Shown here piece by piece: positions 11,052-20,617 of a stretch of 64,000 bases of DNA. The translations under genes and the position numbers were made by a program. The stretch lies in contig CM050449.1 in NCBI GenBank assembly GCA_027563935.2, forward strand, positions 79,949,178 to 80,013,177, given 5' to 3'. This DNA is from Costus lasius (lineage: Eukaryota; Streptophyta; Magnoliopsida; Zingiberales; Costaceae). The notes under the pieces were generated by a model that saw only the letters and a program-made list of their open reading frames with translations, made no database searches and was not told the DNA's origin. Within the stretch, counting starts at the first letter, position 1, and each line of letters starts with the position of its first letter.

Positions 11052-12734
11052 TCATTTACCCCCTATGGGTTTTACCCCATCAGGCAGCTCAACCAAATCC
11101 CAGACTTGGTTAGCCGACATGGAATCCATCTCGGATCGCATGGCGTCAAGCCATCTCTCGGAGTCCGGTCCACTAACCGCCTCATCATGGGTTCTGGGTT
11201 CATCCTCAATGATGAAGATCCCATCGTGTTGGGTCGGCAGCGACCCGTACCTTTCAGGTGCACGATGAATTCTCCCAGACCTACGCGGGACCTGTGTCTG
11301 AGCCTCAGGTTGGCTAGCAACCGGTGCAGGTGGCTCGGATTCCATCTCTTTGTCTTGTGCTTGCACTTGGACCTCATCCAAGTCAAACTTCCTCCCACTA
11401 ACTTCTTTCATGAGAAATTCTTTCTCTAGAAAGACAGCACCCCGAGCAACAAAAACTTTGTTCTCGGTTGTGACATAGAAGTAGTATCCTCTAGTTTCCT
11501 TAGGATACCCCACAAACACGCATTTATCAGATCTAGGTTCTAGCTTGCTAGAATCCTGACGTTTGACATAAGCCTCACATCCCCAGATCTTGATAAAAGT
11601 GAGATTAGGGCATCTCCCACTCCACATCTCGTATGGTATTTTGGAGACACTCTTAGATGGAACATTATTCAGTATCAGAGAAGCTGTTTCTAGTGCATGC
11701 CCCCAGAATGATGGAGGTAGAGTTGCATGACTCATCATAGATCGAACCATATCCAATAAAGTTCGATTTCGTCTTTCAGACACACCATTCCATTGAGGTG
11801 TTCTAGGAGGAGTGAGTTGGGATATGATCCCACACTCTCTCAGATAGTCAAAGAACTCACCGCTCAGGTACTCTCCACCTCGATCTGATCGAAGAGCTTT
11901 AATGGATCTTCCAAGCTGTTTCTCTACTTCATTCTTGAACTCCTTGAATTTCTCAAAGGACTCAGATTTATGTCTCATTAAGTAGACATAGCCATACCTA
12001 CTGAAGTCATCAGTGAAGGTAATGAAGTAGTTGTACCCTCCTCTGGCTTGTTTATTGAAAGGCCCACACACATCAGTATGTATGAGATCTAATAAACCTC
12101 TTGCCCTCTCACCAATCTTGGTGAAGGGCGCCTTTGTCATTTTCCCTAATAAACAAGGTTCACAAGTATCAAATTCCTCCAAGGAACTTGAATCTAACAA
12201 TCCATTTGCATGGAGTTGTTGGATGCGATTCTTGTTTATATGAGCTAATCGACAGTGCCATAGGAAAGCACCAACTGAACCACTCAGTTTGGTCCTTTTA
12301 TTACTTATGTTACAAATAGAACTTTCCATATCCAAGATATATAGACTATTGCACAAAGTACCCTTCCCATAGAACATATTTGCAAATGAAAAAGAACAAG
12401 AGTTCTTATTTATTTCAAATTTAAATCCTTTCTTTGCTAAGCAAGGAATGGATACAATATTCTTAGTAAGTGAAGGTACACAAAAGCAATTATCTAGTTC
12501 TAATTGAAGTCCAGAAGGCAAGGAGAGAGTCAAAACGCCTACAGCAACAGCAGCAACCTGTGCCCCGTTTCCAACGCGTAGGTCAATCTCTCCAGGCCGG
12601 ACCGATCTACTTTTCTTGAGCCCCTGCATATTTGTACAAATATGAGCCCCACATGCGGTATCCAATACCCATGACATAGAAGTAGAAAGATTGACTTCTG
12701 TAACATAGATACCTGAGCTAGAAGTTAAGGCCAA
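11052..12734 (-). pseudogene. Cop-B protease, integrase and start of RT
   Basis: The 560-codon stretch has a copia aspartic protease with the LDTAC catalytic segment, then the pre-integrase HHCC zinc region (WHCRLAH...CEPCLLGK), then the integrase core with SDRGGEY and NGVSERRNRTLL holding the second Asp and the Glu. The linker has a PRRSGR-type basic segment, and the frame then enters RT, where TGA at 11052-11054 replaces the TGG seen in Cop-D. The upstream boundary is a TAG at 12753-12755 (CAG in Cop-D). In an intact element this is one continuous gag-pol polyprotein. The gag-PR-IN-RT-RH order with integrase before RT is what defines Ty1/copia. Confidence 0.92.
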
Positions 12735-12752
12735 GCCTTTCTTCTCCTCATT

Positions 12753-13147
12753 CTAAAGCTGCTTGCAGTCCCTTCTCCAGTGACCCTGCTCGCCACAGTG
12801 AAAACACCTCTGGTCCTTTGACTTCTTCGCCTTTTTCTTCAGTGCCTTGGTAGGACCTGTGGCACTGCTCTTAGCACGTGCCTTACCCTTCTTCTTTATC
12901 TTCTTGGTCACAGGGACCAAAAGAACAGAATTGGGTTTGGTCTTACCCATCTCTCGCTCGGTTGTTTAGAGAATATTCATCAATTCCTCCCGTGTGCACT
13001 CAATCCGGTTCATGTTGAAATTAATAATAAACGGACTGAAGCTAGGGGGCAGGGAATGCAGAATAAGATCCACAACCAGCTCGTTGTCTATGGCATGTCC
13101 CAGTCTCCTGAGATGATCCACATTCCCAATGAGTTTGAGAACATGGG
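12753..13147 (-). pseudogene. Cop-B gag C-terminal half with zinc knuckle
   Basis: From the Gyp-3 junction at 13147 the minus strand reads as the second half of a copia gag (UBN2-type): HVLKLIGN, then a DLILHSLPPSF motif and FNMN, matching the same segment in Cop-C and Cop-E. A TAA at 12966-12968 interrupts it. A Lys-rich stretch and a CCHC knuckle (CFHCGEQGHWRRDC) follow, ending at TAG 12753-12755. The N-terminal half of gag is 10 kb away at 23305-23709, on the other side of Gyp-3. Confidence 0.88.
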
Positions 13148-13282
13148 TGTAAGATCCGGAAATTTATTAACAGGTAAGAAAAAACTAAAATTTTGTTTAT
13201 AGCATGTTTGTGGAAGTTTTTCATTGAGAAAATGTCTTGTTTGGTGTATTTTCCTGCAATGTAAAAATATATGTCACGGAGA

Positions 13283-13336
13283 GGATTCGAACCGGAGACT
13301 TAAGGCATAGAATGTGTGCTACACGCCACTAGGCTA
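13283..13336 (-). other. tRNA-like Pol III A and B boxes inside Gyp-3 LTR
   Basis: On the minus strand TAGCCTAGTGG (13336-13326) fits the A-box consensus and GGTTCGAATCC (13293-13283) is a perfect B box, separated by 32 bases as in tRNA genes. The acceptor and T stems do not pair, so this is not a working tRNA gene; it is either a tRNA/SINE-derived fragment caught by the LTR or chance. The 3' LTR carries the same at 20753-20806. Confidence 0.5.
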
Positions 13337-14463
13337 GGGGTGTATTCTTGTTAGAAAAGGGTAAGAGCCCTTGATAAGGGTAAAATGGAGATTAACTTAT
13401 ACTAAAGGGTTATTGGATCTTTCACTTATGGTTGCTATTGGTTTGGATTCGTTGGAGGCTTGAAAAAAACGAAAATTTTAGGGGAAATCGTGTTCACCCT
13501 CGTTTTTCTCTTTGCTCACGATTTTCTTCCCTTGGTGAAGTGGCGGCTTGCTTCTTCTCTTCTCCTCTTCTTGTGGCCGGCGGCAAGAGGTGGTGGAGGC
13601 GACTTTCCGGCGGCTTTTGGGTGGTTCCGGCGACGTGTGTGGCGTGAGTGGCGTGAGGGTGTTGGCTTGGAAGAACCGAAAACAAGGTGAGTGGATTTTC
13701 TCTTCACCTAGTTCACGCATATGGAAGGTTTTGCATGATTTAGAGAGGATTAATGTTTAGAAAGATGACATGAACACATGCTTGCAAAATTGTATACGTT
13801 TCTTGCTTTTTCCCTAAATTTCGAAACCCTAGCTTGCATGACAATTAGGGTTTTTCGTTTTTAAGACTCCTAATCATAAATTAGGCCTTGATTAAATATG
13901 TATGTAGCATTAGAATTTCAATTGCATGAAGATTAGGGCTTGGATGAGAATTTCGACCCTTCTTCATGAAGTTACGTCCAAATGCATGGGTAAAAATTGG
14001 GGAAAACTTGATATTCATGAAATTAGGTATATGAGGATTCTACTGTATTTTTTTGGGAATTTTTAGAAATAAAAGTTTCTGTTGACTGAAATTGACCTAG
14101 GGGTAATTCGGTAAATTTCCTAGTTAAAATCGGGGAAAACTTGAAATTAAGAATCTAGGGATCATGAGGGACGTAATGAATATTTTTAGGAAATTTTTGG
14201 ATAACTTTTCGTGTATGACTTAAACTTTGAACTAGGGGTATTTCCGTCTTTTGTTATCAGAACTAGTAGAAAACTATGAATATGTGATATTCTGCATTTA
14301 TGTTAATTGTGAATGAAATTTAGTGAATTTTCTGTATTATTATGTATTTTTAATTGAATGGTGTATGCAGAAAGTAATGACATGAAATATTGATTGATAA
14401 CTTTGGGTGATAACATAGCAAGGTTAGACTGAACTAATCAGCATGAAACTTAAGGACTACACT

Positions 14464-14567
14464 ACTATGTGATTATGTGATTTTTGAATATTATGTGATT
14501 ATGTGATTTTTGAATATTATGTGGTTATGTGATTTTCGAATATTATGTGGTTATGTGATTTTCGAAT
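14464..14567 (+). repeat. 26-bp tandem repeat, four copies, in Gyp-3 5' LTR
   Basis: Unit ATTATGTGRTTATGTGATTT followed by TYGAAT, four copies in a row; the first two carry GATT/TTTG and the last two GGTT/TTCG, so pairs were duplicated. The same array is at 21934-22037 in the 3' LTR. Confidence 0.9.
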
Positions 14568-15836
14568 ATTATGTGTTGTGGTCATGGAATGGTTAGGACT
14601 AAGGCTAAGTTAACTGTGTACTCAAGGGGATAGTCTATATGTGATATGTTAAGGGATGGAGATTTCAGCCCTGTATTGTGATATGTGAGGGGGTTGTTGT
14701 TCAGCCTGCCTGATGTGATTATTGTGATAAAAATGACTATCCTAGAGTTTAGTTGACACTTAGGAGTCCACTTTTGTGAAATAAGATATAAGATGTGTCT
14801 GGTGTTGTCCAGTTAAGGAACCCTTTGGGAGAACGAGTGATATAAGACGCAAAGTGCCATGTCTTGGTCGGACAGGGGCCACCTCTTGATGTCATCACTC
14901 TTAGACGCTTAGATTTTTGTGATTATGGGGTGGTGTAGATCAAGGTATCACATCTTGACCGGGTGGGGATTACCTCTTGAGTCTACACACTGTCCATGTA
15001 TATATGTTGCATGTGATTTGCAGGCTTCTCCCAGTGCTTAGGCCAATGCCGGGTTGGACCATAATGGTCACTCTTGAATATGCTGGACAACTAGGTCAAT
15101 TAAGTCATTAGTTGGTTTAGAGTATAGCTCTAGAACCCTGGTTACTCTTTGGTGACAATGATGTCTTAGCAGTTTACACCTGATTGTTTTATATGAGTTC
15201 TGTCCTTTAATTTTGTTATATGTTGACATGATATTCTGTTAAATGTTTTTAAAATAATCTGCATGTATTTTTGAGTGTATGTTATGGATGGTCGTTTGAG
15301 ACTATCCACTCACTGGGCTGTGTAGCTCACTCCCTCACTATTTTCAGGTGTAGAGCAGGGGCGCATTTCTTGAGTTAGCGTTGATATGGATATTATGCTG
15401 GTTAATTAACTGGGGCCGGTTGTGGCAGAATTATGTGAACTTGTGTTGCCGGTTGTGGCAGTTTTAAGTTTTGATTTTTGTGTCACCGCGGGCTTTGGCC
15501 TGGTTTCGGTGTTTGGTATTATTCATGTTAGTTTCATGAGTTTATAGAATCGATTTTGTGGCTTTGCTTTGAATTTGAGTCGATTGGTATTTTTGCAATC
15601 GGATTTGATATAAATGTGAACTTGCATATGTCTAGTGCAAGTATTGCGTGGTGGCAGGTACATTTCTGAAATTGTGTTTTCGCTGAGATTCTATGTATGG
15701 ATTCTTGAAAATTTTCAGATCGTGATTTCTTGAACTTGGTTTTACCTAGCATGTGAATCGATCTTGTATGATAACATCCTGTTTCTCTATGATTTGTGTT
15801 GCTTGTTTGGGGTTAAGATAACGAGATGTTACAGAA

Positions 15837-15848
15837 TGGTATCAGAGC
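15837..15848 (+). other. Primer-binding site of Gyp-3 (tRNA-iMet)
   Basis: TGGTATCAGAGC, three bases after the 5' LTR. The leader from here to the gag ATG at 15963 is 114 bases and shows nothing else notable. Confidence 0.95.
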
Positions 15849-15962
15849 AGGAGTTGGCTAGCTAAAACTTAGTTCGGGGGAAAACATGATTGTGTATTGC
15901 TAGACATCTGATAGGTTTATGTTTGTTTCCTTATTATGGTATGTGTGTGTGTAGGAATTAAG

Positions 15963-16535
15963 ATGGTGCGATCCAGAGGAAATGCTAGCAGTGAAGGCGA
16001 GCAGACCTCGGATCTCATGAGAGCCATTGCGACTCTGACAGGCATGGTACAGCAACAGGGTGCCATGATAGAGAGGCAAGCTCAGATGCTGCAGCAGCAA
16101 CAGACTCAGCATCAAGAAGCGCAACAGTAGCTCTTGCAGCAATTGACTCAGGAGAGATCCCAGACTACTACTCGAGGGGTGGGGACTGACTCTCAGGAGG
16201 ACGCTCACAGGCGCTATGCCTCGCTTGTGAGTGAATTCCAGAAACTGGGTCCTAGCTCTTTTTATGGGGGCTCAGAATCAAGTACGGCAGAGAACTGGCA
16301 GTTGGTTTTGGACAAGATTTTCCAAGTCATGCGTTGCTCAGATGAGGACAAGCTGTGTCTGGCCACCTATATGATGCGTGGTGACGCAGATGAGTGGTGG
16401 AAGGGCGTGGTGAGGCTTGCTGAAGAAAGACATGAAACAGTAGATTGGCCCTATTTCTTGTCTCAATTTAATGAGAAGTACTTCCCCGATAGCTTGGTGG
16501 AGGACCGAGAGGTGGAATTTATTCATCTGGAGTAG
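15963..16535 (+). pseudogene. Gyp-3 gag, capsid part, with in-frame TAG codons
   Basis: ATG at 15963 (MVRSRGN) is preferred over an in-frame ATG at 15936, because MVRSRG-type starts are usual for this lineage. The N-terminus has a Gln-rich coiled-coil-like stretch (about residues 25-60), broken by TAG at 16128-16130. The frame resumes at once and encodes the retrotransposon gag domain (FYGGSES...ENW, then WWKGV and the FNEKYFPDS motif) up to TAG at 16533-16535. Both TAGs lie in the same frame as all downstream ORFs. The second falls at a position that is usually Gln in this family (LEQG-type), so CAG to TAG is the simplest explanation. Confidence 0.9.
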
Positions 16536-16541
16536 GGTGAT

Positions 16542-19136
16542 ATGACTGTGGACCAGTATGAGTTACGGTTCACTAAGTTGGGAAAGTATGCCCCTCACCT
16601 GATAAACACTGAAAAGAGGAGGGCTACCAAGTTTCTCAGAGGTCTCAGATGGGACATTCGGGAGCAGGTTGGTGCTCAGCACTTGGAGACTTACGTTGAG
16701 ACTGTTGGACGAGCACGCACCATTGAGAGGTACATATCTGAGAGGAGTTCTAGTGTGGCCGTGACGGTGGTTCCTGCAGCTGAGGCGGCGGCTCCTCAGT
16801 ATGGTAATGGCGGCAAGGGTAAGAAGTACCCTAGGCATAAAGACTACAAGAAGAGCAGGTATAAGCCTTACTCTTACAAGGCACCGCAGCAGTCCAGGGA
16901 TGCACCGCAGCAGTCCAGGGATGCAAGGGATGCACCGCAGCAGTCCAGGGATGTAAAGAACAGTAACACTGAAGACCGGACTTGTCATCATTGTGGGCTC
17001 AAGGGACATCTAATGAAGGACTGTTATAAGAAGAATGGTGTGTGCTTCAGGTGTAAGAAACCTGGGCACATGGTCAAGGACTGCAAAGAACCTGAGATGC
17101 AGCAGAGAGGCGCAGATAAGCCTACAGTCCAAACTCGAGTTTATGCCGTGGCTGAAAAGGATACACGAGCTTCCCGATCCGTCGTGGAAGGTACCTTATT
17201 TGTATTTGATCAGTTAGCTCGCATTTTATTTGACCCTGGTGCAAATTTATCTTTTGTATCTGTTAGATTTGCTGCATGTTTACCTGTATTGCCTAAGGTG
17301 ATGGATTATGTTGTGTCTGTGAGTACTCCCTTAGGAAAATCATTATCTACAGACATTGTTTGTGCTGATTGTGTAGTGCATGTAGAGGGTTATGAGTTTC
17401 TTGTAGATCTAATCCTCTTAGACATGCAAGACTATGATGTCATCTTAGGTATGGATTGGTTTTCCTCACATCATGCCACTGTGGATTGCTTTGAGAAAGT
17501 AATCACCTTGAATCTGCTAGATGGGAATCGGTTTTTTGTGAGAGGGCTAGTGTCAGACCAAGGACCGCATGTGATATCTTTCCTGCAGGCCAGGAAGTTA
17601 CTTGCTAGTGGGTGCAAGGGTTATCTTGCGCATGTTAAGGTGCAGGATGATTCTACTCCTGATTTGACTCAGATGGTGGTGGTGAAAGAGTTTCCTGATG
17701 TGTTCTCTGAGGAATTTTCAGGCTTGCCACCAATTCGAGAGGTAGAGTTTGGCATTGAGCTGGTGCCAGGTACTGCACCTATCTCCAGAGCTCCTTACCG
17801 CATGGCTACCTCAGAATTGGCTGAACTTAAGAAGCAACTGGAGGAATTGCTGGAAAAAGGTTACATCCGGCCTAGTGCTTCTCCCTGGGGAGCACCAGTG
17901 CTGTTCGTTAAGAAGAAGGATGGAACCCTGAGGATGTGTATAGACTACAGGCAACTGAACCAAGTGACTATCAAGAATAAGTATCCTCTTCCCAGAATTG
18001 ATGATTTGTTTGATCAATTACAGGGAGCTACAGTGTTCTCTAAGAATGATCTGAGATCAGGGTATTACCAGCTTAGGGTCAAGGATGAGGATATATTTAA
18101 GACTGCTTTCAGGACCAGGTATGGGCATTTTGAATTCCTAGTTATGCCTTTTGGACTGACGAATGCACCTGCTGTCTTCATGGATTTGATGAACAGGGTA
18201 TTTCATGAATTACTTGATTCATGTGTGGTGGTTTTCATAGATGATATCTTGGTGTACTCTCGGACTACTTCGGATCATGTCAGTGACTTGCGCAGAGTGC
18301 TGGAGATTCTGAGGAAAAACCGATTATATGCCAAGGCTAGTAAGTGTGAGTTCTGGCTAGAAAAGATCAGTTTCCTTGGGCATGTGATTTCTGGTCAGGG
18401 GGTGTCTGTGGATCCAGTTAAAGTGCAAGCCATCCTCAATTGGGGAAGACCGACTAGTGCTACTGAGAATAGAAGTTTCCTGGGTTTAGCAGGTTACTAC
18501 CGGAGGTTTGTTGAGGGATTCTCCAAGCTGGCGGGTCCTTTAACTAAATTGACCAGAAAGGAGGCCAAGTTTAATTGGGATGACAAGTGTGAAGAGAGCT
18601 TTCAGGAACTGAAGAGGAGGTTGACTAGTACACCGATCCTCGTTATTCCCAGTGATGGGGAAAGGTTTACTGTCTATACGGATGCTTCGGGCAAAGGGTT
18701 GGGTTGTGTCTTGATGCAGAAGGGTTCTGTGGTAGCCTATGCTTCGAGACAACTGAAGGAGTATGAGTTGAACTACCCTACTCATGACTTAGAGTTGGCG
18801 GCCGTAGTCTTTGCTCTGAAGATATGGCGTCACTATTTGTTGGGTCAAGAGTTTGATCTGTTCACTGACCACCAGAGTCTCAAGTACATCTTCACTCAGA
18901 AGGAGTTGAACATGAGACAAAGAAGATGGATGGAGTTGATCAAAGACTATGACTTCTCTATTCAGTATCAGGCTGGAAAGGCCAATGTAGTGGCTGATGC
19001 ACTGAGCAGACATCCAGTAACTTCAGTAGTGGCACTACGGGTTAGTGAGTGGCAGTTACTACAGGAGTTCAGCGATCTCAGGATCAGTGTTTCTCCTAGA
19101 GTTCAGTCGGGTTATGTGGCTTTCCTCAGAGTATAG
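16542..19136 (+). pseudogene. Gyp-3 nucleocapsid, protease, RT and RNase H
   Basis: An 864-residue frame, continuous with the gag frame. Order: end of the gag domain; a short repeat of APQQSRD; two CCHC knuckles (starting at residues 148 and 168); protease with FDPGAN (D231); RT with FIDDILVY (FIDD at 565-568); RNase H with YTDASG (D714) and the DALSRHP end. It stops at TAG 19134-19136 just before the integrase, again in the same frame as the next segment. The RT motifs ([35 protein letters not shown]) are of the Tekay/Del chromovirus type. All catalytic residues I checked are present. Confidence 0.93.
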
Positions 19137-19142
19137 TCTACT

Positions 19143-20588
19143 TTGTTGCAGAAAATCAGAGATCAGCAGTCTGTGGATCCGAAATTAGCTCAGATCAGGG
19201 ATAGTTTGGATGCGGGTACAGTTCAGGATTTTAGCTTGTCTGATGATAGTGTTCTCCGGTTCCGTGGAAGGGTGTGTGTCCCTGAGGAACCAAGCTTGAG
19301 GAAAGAAATATTGGAGGATAGCCATAATTCCAAATATTCTCTACATCCTGGCGTGACTAAGATGTATCAGGACCTCAAGAAAAGCTTTTGGTGGCCGGGT
19401 ATGAAGAAAGAGGTAATTGATTTTGTCTCTAGGTGTTTAACCTGTCAGACTGTAAAGGCTGAACACCAGAAGCCTGGTGGTTTGTTGCAGCCCCTTCCTA
19501 TTCCTGAGTGGAAGTGGGAATGCATCAGTATGGATTTTGTGTGTGGTTTGCCCAGAACCAGATTGGGTCATGATGCTATTTGGGTGATTGTTGATAGACT
19601 CACTAAATCAGCCCACTTTCTCCCGATCAAGATGACTTATCCTTTAGAGAGACTGGCTAGATTGTATATTGATGAGATAGTCAGACTGCATGGAGTGCTT
19701 GTTGATATTGTGTCTGATAGGGACTCTCGATTTCTGTCCAGGTTTTGGAAGAGCTTACAGGAGGGTTTGGGTACTAAGTTGAGTTTTAGTACAGCATACC
19801 ATCCTCAGTCTGATGGCCAGACGGAGCATACTATCCAGACTCTAGAAGACTTATTGAGAGCTTATGTAGTTGATTGGAGTTCTGAGTGGAATCGGGATCT
19901 ATCTTTGATAGAGTTCACTTATAATAATAGCTTCCACTCCAGTATTCAGATGGCTCCATATGAGGCTTTGTATGGAAGAAGGTGTAGGACTCCCTTGTGT
20001 TGGGAGGAGACTGGTGATAGATTGATTTTGAGATCTGATGCAGTACAGGAAACTACTGATAAGGTCAGAGAGATTCAGAATAAACTGAAGATTTCTCGGG
20101 ACAGACAGAAGAGTTATGCTGATGACCGTCGTCGTCCCTTGGAGTTTATGGTAGGGGATCATGTTTTCTTAAAGGTGTCACCTACTAAGGGTGTTATGAG
20201 GTTTGGCAAAAAGGGCAAGCTGAACCCTAGGTTTGTAGGCCCTTTTGACATTATTGAGAGAGTTGGTCCAGTGGCTTACAGGTTAGCTTTACCTCCTGCT
20301 ATGGATCATGTGCATAATGTGTTCCATGTTTCTGCTTTGAGGAAATATCATCCTGATCCATCTCATGTATTGGAATTGGAACCTCTTCAGATTCAGAGTG
20401 ATTTGACTTTTGAGGAAAGACCTCTCCGGATTGTGGATAGAAAGGATAAAGTTCTGAGGAACAAGTCTATACCTTTAGTAAAGGTTATCTGGGGAAACCA
20501 GTCAGTCGAAGAAGCTACTTGGGAGACAGAGTCAGATATGAGAAGAGAGTTCCCTCAGCTGTTCGATGATTTGGCTGGTGAGCTTTAG
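19143..20588 (+). pseudogene. Gyp-3 integrase with C-terminal chromodomain
   Basis: A 481-residue frame in the same frame as the upstream pol. It holds the HHCC zinc-binding region (HPGVTKMYQDL...CLTCQ), the integrase core with D131, D192 and E228 (the D-X35-E spacing is exact), a GPFDIIERVGPVAYRLALP segment typical of gypsy integrase C-termini, and a chromodomain near residues 425-475 (IPLVKVIWGN...EEATWETESDM). The chromodomain is known in chromoviruses to steer integration to heterochromatin. Only the TAG upstream separates it from RT. Confidence 0.93.
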
Positions 20589-20604
20589 AGGACTAAAGCT
20601 TTTT

Positions 20605-20617
20605 AAGGGGGGAGGAA
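20605..20617 (+). other. Polypurine tract of Gyp-3
   Basis: AAGGGGGGAGGAA directly before the 3' LTR. Confidence 0.92.

Larger units (their letters stand above)
13148..15833 (+). repeat. 5' LTR of Gyp-3
   Basis: Begins TGTAAGATCC and ends GAGATGTTACA (TGTAA/TTACA ends). It contains a tRNA-like segment on the minus strand (13283-13336), a GC-rich stretch around 13545-13660 with small overlapping open frames, a 26-bp tandem repeat (14464-14567) and a pyrimidine-rich start of the likely U5. No gene inside. sLTR-2 (32848-36026) is a related LTR on the opposite strand. Confidence 0.93.

Noticed and set aside
13042..13224. 60-codon minus-strand ORF (MKNFHKHAINK...)
   Set aside because: Different frame from Cop-B gag and spans the Gyp-3 junction.
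13283..13336. A functional tRNA gene on the minus strand
   Set aside because: A and B boxes fit, but acceptor and T stems do not pair and there is no plausible anticodon arm; kept only as a tRNA-like segment.
13432..13760. Several overlapping 60-90 codon ORFs in both strands of the Gyp-3 LTR (and 20902-21287)
   Set aside because: They are present in both LTRs because the LTRs are copies; overlapping frames on both strands in a GC-rich stretch with no domain are not a gene.
14464..14567. CRISPR-like array
   Set aside because: The four units are directly adjacent without unique spacers; a tandem repeat in a plant LTR.
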